In this document: in pieces, positions 51,300-60,559 of the stretch
Layout: each line of letters starts with the position of its first letter
Numbering within the stretch: position 1 is the stretch's first letter
Notes under the pieces: model-generated
The model's input: the letters and a program-made list of their open reading frames with translations, nothing else
Database searches by the model: none
What the model was told of the DNA's origin: nothing
DNA from: Pseudoalteromonas nigrifaciens
GTDB lineage: Bacteria; Pseudomonadota; Gammaproteobacteria; Enterobacterales; Alteromonadaceae
Direction of reading: 5' to 3'
Length of the DNA: 64,000 bases
NCBI RefSeq assembly: GCF_002221505.1
Contig: NZ_CP011036.1
Coordinates: 1,984,001-2,048,000, forward strand
Made by a program: the position numbers and the translations under genes

Positions 51300-51737
51300 A
51301 TGATTAAATCTAAGGTTGAAAACATTCCTGTTGGTGAAGTCAGTTTTTTGACAGAGATACCTGACATCAATAAGTTCATTAGTAGTGATGATGATGCGTT
51401 GGATTTTCCTTTGAGTATTTCTCAACTGGCACTAGCTGCACAAACATCTGTCCATACGGTAAGAAATTATGTTCTTGAGAACTTAGTACACTGCGAAGAA
51501 AAAACTAAGTCAGGCCATTCACTTTACGGCTTATGTGCATTAAAGAGATTAAAGTTCATTCGAGCAGCAAGGGCGGCAGGTCTTCTTGTAGTTGATATCA
51601 AGCCATTACTAATGGCAATAGATGCAGGAGAAAGAAAAGTTCCTGAAGACATCCAAAAGCTGCTACTTACTAAAATCGAGCATAGAAAAGTATTTTTAAA
51701 TCTAGTAACAAACCAAATTGAAGAGTTTTGCAATTAG
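51300..51737 (+). CDS. merD: MerD-like co-regulator
   Basis: A 145-residue protein. After a 38-residue N-terminal extension comes a MerR-type HTH (LSISQLALAAQTSVHTVRNY) and LKRLKFIRAARAAGL, matching MerD of Tn501/Tn21 (SRLALDAGVSVHIVRDY). MerD competes with MerR at merO to switch the operon off. It is the last gene of the mer cluster. The extension is unusual for MerD, and an internal start is possible but has no obvious ATG. Confidence 0.75.
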   Translation: MIKSKVENIPVGEVSFLTEIPDINKFISSDDDALDFPLSISQLALAAQTSVHTVRNYVLENLVHCEEKTKSGHSLYGLCALKRLKFIRAARAAGLLVVDIKPLLMAIDAGERKVPEDIQKLLLTKIEHRKVFLNLVTNQIEEFCN

Positions 51738-51906
51738 AACAATTATAGAACAGTTCATGGCTCGACTAAAAACTTGTTAGCTTATCTGTTTTCTATCAAT
51801 GTTAGCTTGTATATATCAAGCATATAGAATATCAACACCTCCAATTTTTAATGGCACTTTGATGCGCAGTACCTTTTGAATTAGAAATACAAACAGATGG
51901 CATTCT

Positions 51907-54900
51907 TTAACTTATTGATTCTACATCACTAAGTAAACCAGCTAAGTCGATTTCTTTGCGGTCTTTATTAAAGGCATATTCCCCATTTAGATTAATGTGT
52001 TGCCAAGCAACAGGTGAAAGCCGAGAAATAACATCAACCACATCTTGCCTACCGTTCCTCTCTTGGATTTGTAAAAATGCCGATAGTAACGCGGAATTAT
52101 AATAAATAATGCAATTTGAAATGAGTCGAGCACAATCGTTCCATTGTGATACTTGGTAATCATTCCCCCCACGAAATTTATTGCCATTAACTGAAGTAAT
52201 AGCACGTTTTAACTGATGGTATGCTTCACCTCTGTTCAAGGCTTGCTGGACGTAATGACGCAACGTTGAATTATCAACATACTCCAAAACATAAATAGAT
52301 TTAATTAAACGGTCGTACTCATGCAATGCTGACAATCTTCGGCTCTTGCCGTTACTCAACTTTCTAATGATTGTGCTTTGAGTGGTGGTTTTACGACTCA
52401 ATGAACAAACAATATGCTGAATATTGTCCCATTCTTCAGCAATTAGCTTATGATTAATATCTTTCTTTAATTGAATACGGCCTCCGTTCTCTTCAGTCAC
52501 TTCAAATAGCTCAAAAAACACCTTTTTCATTTTCGCGTATCGAGGGGCGAATGTGTAACCAAAGAAATCTAATATAGCGAAGTTAACATTATTGGTACCA
52601 TGCGTATCGGTCGATAAGGTATTAGGCTGTATATCTGAAGAGTTGTTATAGAGTAAGTCAAAAGCAAAGTGACCTTCATATTCGTTAGCGCCAATGACTT
52701 GCGTACTCACCGGAACATGATTAGAAACCAATGTTAATGCTGAAACACCTTTACCTTTGGAGAAGTACTTAGACGAATACCGAGCCTTAAACGTATTTAT
52801 GCGACACTCAAATTTTTGACCATCAATGCTTGAAAACAACTGATTATCGTCCACATGGTAATAGGCAAATATTGGCAACGTGGCTATAGCATTAGAAACC
52901 TGATCATTAGACGTTTTGAGTGTTTCATATCTGACATAACTATCATCTACACTGCGTAATTTACCCATTGAACGGTCAGAGATATTCGCCATTTTATATA
53001 GGCCGTAATTGGTGCCGTTTGCCAATATACAGGCGATCAGATCTTCTTTATTTACTGGTGATTTTTCTTTAGTTGCTGATATGTGTGTAAATGAATTTAA
53101 GTAACCTGTCTTTTGATCAACAAACAACATGAGTTCAACGATACCCATGTGTTGAATTTGATTGTAGAGCGGGTTTTCAATTGTTTGTTGCCAACGGCTG
53201 TTAGGAATTGACCACTTGAGTTCGGCTTTGCCAGGAATAAACTCAACATACTTATTATCACCACTAAAGATATGCTCGCTTGCTTCCTTCAGCTTAACTT
53301 CTAATTGTTGGCTCTTATCTGCGAGTGTTTGGTTAATCGGTGTTGCCAGCTTATCAAGGCCAGTGTTTTCAATGATTGTCTCTTTTTGCTGCCATTCTTT
53401 AGGTTGTATAAGATCTGACGTTAAACTACGGTTATTAACGCTTTCTTTCACCGTTAAGCTATTACTGTGAAATAATTGTTCGGCTTTACGATAAAGGAAA
53501 TACTCAAATCGATTAGCAATTAATTTGGTATTTTCTCCCTCTAAATACTCTCGGTCATGTTTAGGTACCACATCGATGTTAATGGTTTGGATAGCCTTTA
53601 ATTCACTAAGTTCAGAATGTGCCATAACATACTGCTCATGGAGTTCATCCTTTAAATGAATGAACTCAATATCGATAGACATAAATAATGAGCGGATAAG
53701 TTTTTTAATTTTACTGGATTGTTTATCAATAAATTGCCATTCGTACTGACGGCCATCAAAGTCGTTATTATCTAAGTGATCACTTAACAGTTTAATACTG
53801 TCAGCAGGGATCAATTCAAAGGCTTTTTTACGTACATCACCAAAGCTTAAATCATCGTCCATATCGGTATCGATGAAGTACTTTAATAAACTACCAGCGG
53901 ATTTTAATTTGGTTCTTACAATGGTTACATCTTCAACAATACGCTGCTTTGCATAGCCTTTAGCTGATTCGGTTAACTTCCTTACCAAGTAAATAAATGC
54001 AGCAACAAGATTGTCGTTAGTCTCTCGGTACCTGAAGAACAAGTAACAAACGAGATATAAAATAGTTTGGCTATCTGCGTGTTTTCTAAGCTTATAAACG
54101 GACTTGTGCTTTACCAGTGAAGCATAGTATTCAAGATTTTTAGGTGATAGCTCCAGTTCAGCAATCAGTGACTTAATTTCTGGATAAAGCGAGCGTATAA
54201 TTTTATGCGTCTTCAGCTCTTGGGTGATTTGGCTCGTTGAAAAGTCCTTAGCCATTTTCTTTAACTTGGCTAAGTCAGTAAAGGTATTATTTGACTCAAG
54301 TAATTTAAGTAATGTTTTTCTGGTACCTGAAGACAAACTATCAAGCAGCACCATTTCAATTCGGTTACGCTCATTTGATAATACCGTAGAAATAGTGTCT
54401 TGCAGCGTTGTATAACCAGCTAGCGCTATTCTGTTTTGACCAAAATAAGCAATACATTCATCAAAAACATACCTTGGTTCAAGGTTGATTTTTACAACAT
54501 CGTTAAGCCTTTTTAATAGCGGCTCTTTATCTAACTTGCTTTGGTATGCTGTAAACCCTGTATATTTTAATAACTTATTAATCAGCTTAGTTTTTGTTGT
54601 TGGTGATAAATCCTCAAGAGACATATCTTTATCGCTGAAATACTTGGATCTTACATAATCTAAATCATTACTGACTTGAGTAAATGAGAAATTAAATACT
54701 ATTGGCCGTGACCTAAAGTAACCAAGCAGTAAGATAAAATACACTCTGGTTTCAATACGTCTTAATTCGTTGACGAGCCTTTGAGTTTCACTATCTAACG
54801 AAAAATAATCATCACGATCTTTACGGTTAAAATTGGGTAAGGCATAGAGTTCGTTGATTTCTGATTCGCTGAGAATTTGTATACGCTTGGTGTTTGATGA

Positions 54901-54914
54901 AGAAATAGTGGTAA
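51907..54914 (-). pseudogene. tnpA: Tn3-family transposase TnpA, probable 5' frameshift
   Basis: The longest frame (51907-54744, GTG start) is 945 residues; homologous sequence continues upstream in frame to about 54914 (LSESEINELYALPNFNRKDR) with no usable start codon. An ATG near 54942 in another frame (MLIKNNKKGLPL) looks like the original N-terminus. The DDE core is intact: Asp in STDTHGTNNVNFAILDFFGY, and Glu in NRGEAYHQLKRAI. A full protein would be about 1000 residues, normal for Tn3. Whether transposition still works depends on this lesion. Confidence 0.8.
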
Positions 54915-55013
54915 GCCTTTCTTGTTATTTTTAATCAGCATACCTTAATCAATGAGGTTAATGTTTACCAGTCAACTGCTTAACATTACCATAAAGCCGA
55001 TTTAAGCGACTAA

Positions 55014-55046
55014 AGTGGTAAACTTTTCATAAGATAGTTTACCACT
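55014..55046. repeat. perfect 11-bp inverted repeat upstream of tnpA
   Basis: AGTGGTAAACT (55014-55024) and AGTTTACCACT (55036-55046) with an 11-base spacer. It lies in the promoter region of the transposase and could be an operator. Confidence 0.65.
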
Positions 55047-55076
55047 GTGTATTATTACTTAAGAATACTAATGCCG

Positions 55077-55092
55077 ATTTCGAGGGGATGGG
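55077..55092. repeat. internal partial copy of the transposon end
   Basis: ATTTCGAGGGGATGGG is an exact 16-base copy of part of the right inverted repeat (55179-55194), 102 bp inside the transposon and in the same orientation. Confidence 0.7.
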
Positions 55093-55205
55093 CTAAATAA
55101 TACAAACTGTGTTATTCAAGGGGTGAAGTCCAATGGTACGAAAAGTTACTCTAAGCGTGAAAATTCAAGCTAAGGTTAATTTCGAGGGGATGGGCGCAAA
55201 ACCCC

Positions 55206-55521
55206 TACATGACTATGCAAGCGATTAGATTAGCACTATTCAAAAAAGCAGCTAGTTATAAAATTAAATGTATGCTTTGTAGAATTAGAGAGAAATACGA
55301 ACTTTATGGTTAACAGCAGCTCAAAGCTAAGCCACAGAGTATTTAGGTTAACTCATTTTGGGGCAAAGGTGAGTTATATTGATAAATCGTCGATGGACAT
55401 AAATGAGTTAGAGCCGAAGGACGGCTCTGTGCCATGAGCGGACATTGGTAATGCCTCTCAATGAGGCCAAAATTAGTTAAAAATAAGTAACAAAGAAGCA
55501 AAATACTACTTAGATGGCTTG
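55206..55521. other. junction DNA with hairpin repeats between mercury transposon and HEPN operon
   Basis: No credible gene. It contains hairpin repeat copy D (55350-55375, AACTCATTTTGGGGCAAAGG then TGAGTT) and, at about 55400-55430, a second GAGTTAGAGCCG...CGGCTCT hairpin like the one after copy A. Confidence 0.6.
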
Positions 55522-56208
55522 TTATGAAACTAAGCACGTATGTTTATAGTTTTTTAACTCAACTACAGATTTATTGTACTCAAAGTATGATTCTGCCAAA
55601 TTTTCCATATCGCTTTTTTTCTGAACGTCCGAAAACTTCGAGATGAAAACTAACAAATTATAATAGTGGCTATTGTCTAGTTTTGTAAGCAATCGAATTA
55701 ATTCAGGATCTAAATGTGATATGAAAGAAAAAGCCCTTTGTATGTTTTTACGAGAAAGTTGCTTCTGCCCCTCGAGGAAATCGGCCCAAGTTGCTGGAGT
55801 ATATAAAAATGTGCCTGTTGCACGGGGAATATTATCATTGAGTTTGTTTTGTTTAAGAAATTTTTTTAATGACTCTATGTCGCTTAAGTTTAACGTTTCA
55901 GACTTATCAGTATCTCTAAGGCACTCATTTATCAACTCATTACTTTTAATCACTTCATTTACTAATGGAAGAATTACAGAATTAATATGCACTTCATCTT
56001 TATATTCTTTATATCTGACAACAATGAGGTAAAACACATAACTTACTAAATAGCCCATTGCCAGGTTATAAACGGAATTAAGCAGTCTTTCTCCACCATC
56101 GAATAACTCAGGTAATTTGTGAAACCATAAATCATTTAATAGAATCACAGATAAGAAAATTAAAAACAAAACATTAATTATTTTATTAATCGATAGAATA
56201 AATCTCAT
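55522..56208 (-). CDS. two-TM membrane protein of unknown function
   Basis: A 228-residue protein with two N-terminal membrane segments (about 8-24 and 43-65, LVSYVFYLIVV) and a cytoplasmic helical domain. No motif is recognised. GAGG lies upstream of the ATG. It follows the HEPN-motif gene by 9 bases on the same strand, so the two form an operon beside the BREX cluster. Membrane partners of this sort occur in abortive-infection type defence systems, but that role is inferred from context only. Confidence 0.6.
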   Translation of the reverse strand: MRFILSINKIINVLFLIFLSVILLNDLWFHKLPELFDGGERLLNSVYNLAMGYLVSYVFYLIVVRYKEYKDEVHINSVILPLVNEVIKSNELINECLRDTDKSETLNLSDIESLKKFLKQNKLNDNIPRATGTFLYTPATWADFLEGQKQLSRKNIQRAFSFISHLDPELIRLLTKLDNSHYYNLLVFISKFSDVQKKSDMENLAESYFEYNKSVVELKNYKHTCLVS

Positions 56209-56217
56209 TATGCGCCT

Positions 56218-57528
56218 CTAGTCCGTAGCAGGAAGGTTACTAAAAAACCTTGGATATTTTTTATAATCAAATTTTTCTCCAAGTAATTTATCAAATTTGT
56301 CTTTTAGTTTAGGGTGATCAAGTGCTGCACGGTTTCTATCCCAAACTTGATTATTAGTTTCAATGTTTTCAAGCATGAATACAGCAGAATTTTTTGTGAA
56401 AAATTTTAAGTACGGTAAAACTAACTGGCCAAAGACTTTATCTGCGGTATCGAAACTACGACTTGAGCAGTAATAGACAGCTATCAGTTTAGAAAATGAC
56501 TCCTCCCATTCATCTGAATCCGATAACTCTAAAATGTGTTCCCATTGTTGATCTAAAATTGTAGGATATTCATCACTTGCAAACCAAGAACAAAGAAAAT
56601 CAAAATGTGCTCCTAAATCCCCATCGATGAACCAACCGTATATTTTACCTAATATACTAGAGTCCCTTGCATGCTTAATCTTGAGTTTTGCGTCTTCACT
56701 CAAGCACACGTATGCTTCTGGGTAATATGCCAAGTAGAACATTAAGAACCCCATAGGCTCCCCTACAGCAGCTATATTACTATACGCATCATTATTGCCT
56801 TTGATTTCTTCAATAACACGCGCAGAATGTCTCTCGGTAATTGCACGGACAACCCATAGGTTAACTTGCCTATTTTCTTTACACTTATCATCCGATAACT
56901 TAAATGCAAATTTCCAAATTGTCTTGAAAATAACCATTTCGACGTCTTTAGATATACGGTCTAAATACCGACTTGAGATATATCGTTTTAACTTAGGGAA
57001 TGAGTTTATTGCCGTCTTAGCCTCATCTAAGTCCTCAAGAAATTCAGCTACGACCTTTTGAGTATAAAATGGAGGTTTTATCAAGATACCTTCTAACGCA
57101 TTTCTGATAAGCGACCTAACAGTTTCTTTATTTGGTTTGTAAAGTTCCAAGTTTTGTCTTAAAACTGGGTGGGCTGATAGGTGTCTTTGTTTTTGTAGGT
57201 ATCTTAGGTTTTCATATTCTGAGCTATCTATAAAATCGGTTCTGTCGTAAACCTCGTCAAGGAGTTTTAGCTCCCAATTTGGAGATTTTGGATCATCCGT
57301 TTGAATTTTCTTTATATCTTTTAATATATTGGAAGCAACCGTATCACCATATTGATCAACCAAATTTTGTAGTTTATAAACTAAATCACAAATTACTACT
57401 GACCAAAGCATAACGACTGAAGAGCGATAACATTGGTTTTGATAAGACGTTAAAACTTCATTAAAATACTCTTTTGTTCTACCAAAGTGTATTTTTTCTG
57501 AAATAGATTCTAATTCGAAATTCTTCAC
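56218..57528 (-). CDS. unknown protein with N-terminal HEPN-like motif
   Basis: A 436-residue cytoplasmic, helical protein. Near the N-terminus, YQNQCYRSSVVMLWSVVICD followed by R115-HLSA-H120 gives the R-x4-H motif of HEPN ribonuclease domains, which have this helical context. The C-terminal 290 residues are Trp- and Asp-rich and not recognised. The start is a GTG at 57528 with AAGGAAG upstream. It pairs with a membrane protein gene and lies next to BREX genes, which suggests phage defence. This is inference. Confidence 0.6.
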   Translation of the reverse strand: MKNFELESISEKIHFGRTKEYFNEVLTSYQNQCYRSSVVMLWSVVICDLVYKLQNLVDQYGDTVASNILKDIKKIQTDDPKSPNWELKLLDEVYDRTDFIDSSEYENLRYLQKQRHLSAHPVLRQNLELYKPNKETVRSLIRNALEGILIKPPFYTQKVVAEFLEDLDEAKTAINSFPKLKRYISSRYLDRISKDVEMVIFKTIWKFAFKLSDDKCKENRQVNLWVVRAITERHSARVIEEIKGNNDAYSNIAAVGEPMGFLMFYLAYYPEAYVCLSEDAKLKIKHARDSSILGKIYGWFIDGDLGAHFDFLCSWFASDEYPTILDQQWEHILELSDSDEWEESFSKLIAVYYCSSRSFDTADKVFGQLVLPYLKFFTKNSAVFMLENIETNNQVWDRNRAALDHPKLKDKFDKLLGEKFDYKKYPRFFSNLPATD

Positions 57529-57560
57529 AAAGCTTCCTTGACTCCGAGCGCAGTTAATGT

Positions 57561-57832
57561 CTTATTAACAACAATTTGGCGGTTCATAACACATAAAGCG
57601 GCGTATATTATATGCCTAAATAATTTCACCAATAATTACCTTTGTAAACAAATGATTCATATGACTGTGAATTATGTTATTGGGAAAATTAGACTACTCA
57701 AAAAAGCGGGAATAAATTCAAATTTTTCAATGACTGCTTCTCGCTCAAAGCCGACCTATAGAGTAATTGCTTTAACACGTTTCGGGGCAAAAGCTTGTTA
57801 GAACAAAAGGCAGACTGCGACAAATAGCATCG
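57561..57832. repeat. long diverged direct repeat, copy 2
   Basis: Homologous to 32680-33003 in the same orientation relative to the following IS66 copy. It includes hairpin copy E at 57774-57799 (AACACGTTTCGGGGCAAAAG then CTTGTT). No gene is present. Confidence 0.75.
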
Positions 57833-57893
57833 AAAAGTTTCGAACTTTATTGTCATGGTTTTAGTATTTATTGTCGAGTTTCATACTTTAATG
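57829..57893. mobile_element. IS21-family terminus remnant
   Basis: Reverse complement of 23147-23209, where it leads into an istA fragment. It contains three related blocks (CTTTATTGTCATGG, ATTTATTGTCGAGT, CTTTAATGTCCTCC) of the kind IS21 transposases bind; the last continues beyond the IS66 insertion at 60249. Confidence 0.65.
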
Positions 57894-57975
57894 GTAAGCG
57901 TCTAGCGAACCACACCTAGCATCGATGTTCTGATTATCTAAAAATACCTGCTCAATGATAAATTCGGAGCAGGTG

Positions 57976-58317
57976 ATGAAAACTTACAGAACAAGCGCAC
58001 AGTGGCAGCAGCTTTTGCTGAAACGCAGTACGTTTAGTGGTACTAATATTGAATTCTGCCAACACCATAATGTCGCTATTACGACTTATTATAAACAACG
58101 TGCTTTACTGGCAAAAGACCAGCCTAATTCCACCTTGCCAGTGCACACGCAGTGCCTTACATCATCACGTTTTGTCCAGGTAAAACAAACTACTGAAGTC
58201 TGCGCGCAAACTCGTCAAAATACGCTGCAGTTTGATACGCTAACCGGCCAACTCACGTTTCCTATCGATTTAGCGACGGCCGATATCGTTGCCATTATTA
58301 AAGGGCTAACGGTATGA
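57976..58317 (+). CDS. tnpA: IS66 TnpA (copy 2)
   Basis: Identical to the TnpA of copy 1; start chosen at the ATG that gives MKTYRTSAQW and has GGAGCAGG upstream (the frame opens at 57955). Confidence 0.88.
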   Translation: MKTYRTSAQWQQLLLKRSTFSGTNIEFCQHHNVAITTYYKQRALLAKDQPNSTLPVHTQCLTSSRFVQVKQTTEVCAQTRQNTLQFDTLTGQLTFPIDLATADIVAIIKGLTV

Positions 58318-58664
58318 GGATGTTCGTTGATGTACCCACCGTCTATTTATGTGCCGATGCCGTTGATTTTCGAAAATCAATTAATGGTCTGGCGGCGTTG
58401 GTGGAAGCAGAGCTTGAACTACCCGTGCTCAGTGGTGCGCTATTTGTGTTTTGTAATAAAGGCCGTGACAAACTCAAACTGCTTTACTGGGATAACACCG
58501 GTTTTGCACTGTGGTATAAGCGATTAGATAAGCATAAGTTCAAATGGCCCAAACTCATGTCACCCACCATGACCTTAAGCGAGCAGCAATTACACTGGTT
58601 ATTATCGGGTTATGATGTGATTGGACACAGTAAAATTGATGTCGCAGGTAAGCAAATGCTTTAA
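58314..58664 (+). CDS. tnpB: IS66 TnpB (copy 2)
   Basis: A 116-residue IS66 Orf2 protein identical to that of copy 1, with the core DFRKSINGLAALVE. It overlaps tnpA by 4 bases. Confidence 0.93.
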   Translation: MRMFVDVPTVYLCADAVDFRKSINGLAALVEAELELPVLSGALFVFCNKGRDKLKLLYWDNTGFALWYKRLDKHKFKWPKLMSPTMTLSEQQLHWLLSGYDVIGHSKIDVAGKQML

Positions 58665-58744
58665 TATTTGCGATCGATTGATGATCATCAAAGTGAGTTC
58701 AGTTAGCACTGCAAAGCCTTTGATGATGCCTTAAAATAGGCGTC

Positions 58745-60226
58745 ATGAAAAATGAACTCGCCCTTAAACAGCGCATTGCTGAACTTGAAAAACTGTTAGC
58801 GCAGAAGGATGCCCAGATTGCGGCATTGGAAGAGCGCTGGAGCTTGGCCCAACAAAAACAATTCGGCAAAAGTGCTGAAGGCTTTGCCGGGCAAGGCGAG
58901 TTATTCAATGAAGTGGAAGAAATTGTTGAGGAAGTTGAGGCAGAGCAACAATCCATTAGCTATACCCGTAAAAAGCCGGTGCGTAAGCCACTGCCAAAAG
59001 ACTTACCTCGTGAGCAAGTTATTCACGACATCATCGACAAAACCTGTGATTGCTGTGGCGGTGAGCTACATAGAATGGGTGAAGATAAGTCAGAAAAGCT
59101 TGAGTTCATACCCGCTAAAATCAAAGTGATTGAGCATATTAGGCCTAAATACGCCTGCCGTCACTGTGATAAATCCTCAACTCAGACACAGATTAAACAA
59201 GCCTCAATGCCTGCCATGCCCATCAACAAAGGCATTGCAACCAGCAGTTTGCTCAGTCAGCTTATCACCAGTAAATACCAATACGGGTTACCGCTGTATC
59301 GCCAGGAAGCGATGTTTAAGCAATACGGTATTGAACTCAGTCGACAGACCATGAGCAGCTGGATAGACAAATCAGCCACACTCTTCGCGCCATTAGTTGA
59401 ACGGCTTAAAGCCGAGCTGTTAAGGCAACCCACGCTGTTTGCCGATGAAACGCCATTAAAGGTGGTGAAATCGGACAAAGTAAACAGTTACATGTGGGTG
59501 TATTGCTCGGGTCGAGATTCACCAGACCCGAATAATCCTATCCCTAATATCGTACTTTACGACTTCCACAATAGTCGCGCGGCCGCCTGCGTGGTCAATT
59601 ATCTTGATGGATATCAAGGGTACTTGCACGTGGATGGCTATCAAGCCTATGCCAGAACAGAGGCAACCTTAATCGGCTGCTGGGCGCATGCTCGTCGTAA
59701 ATTTATCGACGCGAAAAAGCTACAAGGTAAAAACAAAACCGGCAAAGTGGATGTGGTATTGAGCCTTATCCAAAAACTGTACGGCGTTGAGTCACGCATC
59801 AAAGATAAAAGTGTGGATGACAAATATACGGCAAGACAAGAGGTTAGCCTGCCTATTCTTAGCAAGCTAAAAATATGGCTTGAGCAGGATCAGCCAAATT
59901 TAGTGGGGAACAGCAAACTGATAGAGGCAGCTAATTACCTGGCAAATCAATGGCACAAGCTCATACGCTATGTTGATGATGGCCGACTTAGCATCGATAA
60001 TAATAGAGCAGAACGCGCGGTAAAACCGTTTGTGATAGGCCGAAAGAATTGGTTATTTAGCCAAACGGCTAACGGTGCCCATGCTAGTGCCACCCTTTAC
60101 AGCATTGTGGAAACCGCCAAGATAAATGGTCTAATCCCATTTAATTACATCTGTGCTTGCCTTGATGAACTGTGCCAGCCTGAGCCCGATATCGACAGCT
60201 TGTTACCCTGGAATTTTAAAACATAG
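58745..60226 (+). CDS. tnpC: IS66 TnpC transposase (copy 2)
   Basis: 493-residue DDE transposase with the same domains as copy 1 (coiled coil, Cys zinc region, catalytic FADETPLK, HVDGYQ and NNRAERAV). It differs at two residues: R in ELHRMGED and V in GKVDVV. No lesion is visible, so together with intact ends and a target duplication this element may be active. Confidence 0.95.
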   Translation: MKNELALKQRIAELEKLLAQKDAQIAALEERWSLAQQKQFGKSAEGFAGQGELFNEVEEIVEEVEAEQQSISYTRKKPVRKPLPKDLPREQVIHDIIDKTCDCCGGELHRMGEDKSEKLEFIPAKIKVIEHIRPKYACRHCDKSSTQTQIKQASMPAMPINKGIATSSLLSQLITSKYQYGLPLYRQEAMFKQYGIELSRQTMSSWIDKSATLFAPLVERLKAELLRQPTLFADETPLKVVKSDKVNSYMWVYCSGRDSPDPNNPIPNIVLYDFHNSRAAACVVNYLDGYQGYLHVDGYQAYARTEATLIGCWAHARRKFIDAKKLQGKNKTGKVDVVLSLIQKLYGVESRIKDKSVDDKYTARQEVSLPILSKLKIWLEQDQPNLVGNSKLIEAANYLANQWHKLIRYVDDGRLSIDNNRAERAVKPFVIGRKNWLFSQTANGAHASATLYSIVETAKINGLIPFNYICACLDELCQPEPDIDSLLPWNFKT

Positions 60227-60256
60227 GTGTAGTTCGCTAGACGCTCACCTTTAATG

Positions 60257-60559
60257 TCCTCCGACAGTATTTTAGTCTTAAAATCTCTTTAAGTTTACGC
60301 ATTGAAATAGGTGCCGTTGGCATGGTCATTCTCATCATCAAAAATGAAAAGAATAACGGTTAAAAACACCTACTGGCTAGACAAAAACGTGTACAAATTG
60401 AACGATACCATTCAAGCCGATCACTCAATACCATTTTGACCGAAAAGTGATCGGCATCGATGGTATTGAGTGATCTTGATGGATGGTATTAGGTGATCGG
60501 CTTAGATAGTATTAGGTGATCGCGATGCATGAGAATATGCAACAATTGCCCCACTTACA
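60257..60559. other. gene-free junction with 23-bp periodic repeats before brxL
   Basis: No gene. Three tandem copies of a 16-base block (ATGGTATTGAGTGATC, ATGGTATTAGGTGATC, ATAGTATTAGGTGATC) start at 60460, 60483 and 60506, an exact 23-bp period; an inverted copy, GATCACTCAATACCAT, lies at 60419-60434. They resemble the repeated transposase-binding sites at IS21-type ends, but no element is attached. Confidence 0.75.

Larger units (their letters stand above)
57894..60248 (+). mobile_element. IS66-family insertion sequence, copy 2 (2355 bp)
   Basis: Same ends and length as copy 1. It is flanked by a perfect 8-bp target duplication CTTTAATG (57886-57893 and 60249-60256), as expected of IS66, and splits the IS21 terminus. 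This copy is therefore an intact simple insertion. Confidence 0.96.

Noticed and set aside
55343..55537. 64-residue minus-strand frame next to the HEPN operon
   Set aside because: It runs through a hairpin repeat and overlaps the downstream gene end; no coding signs.
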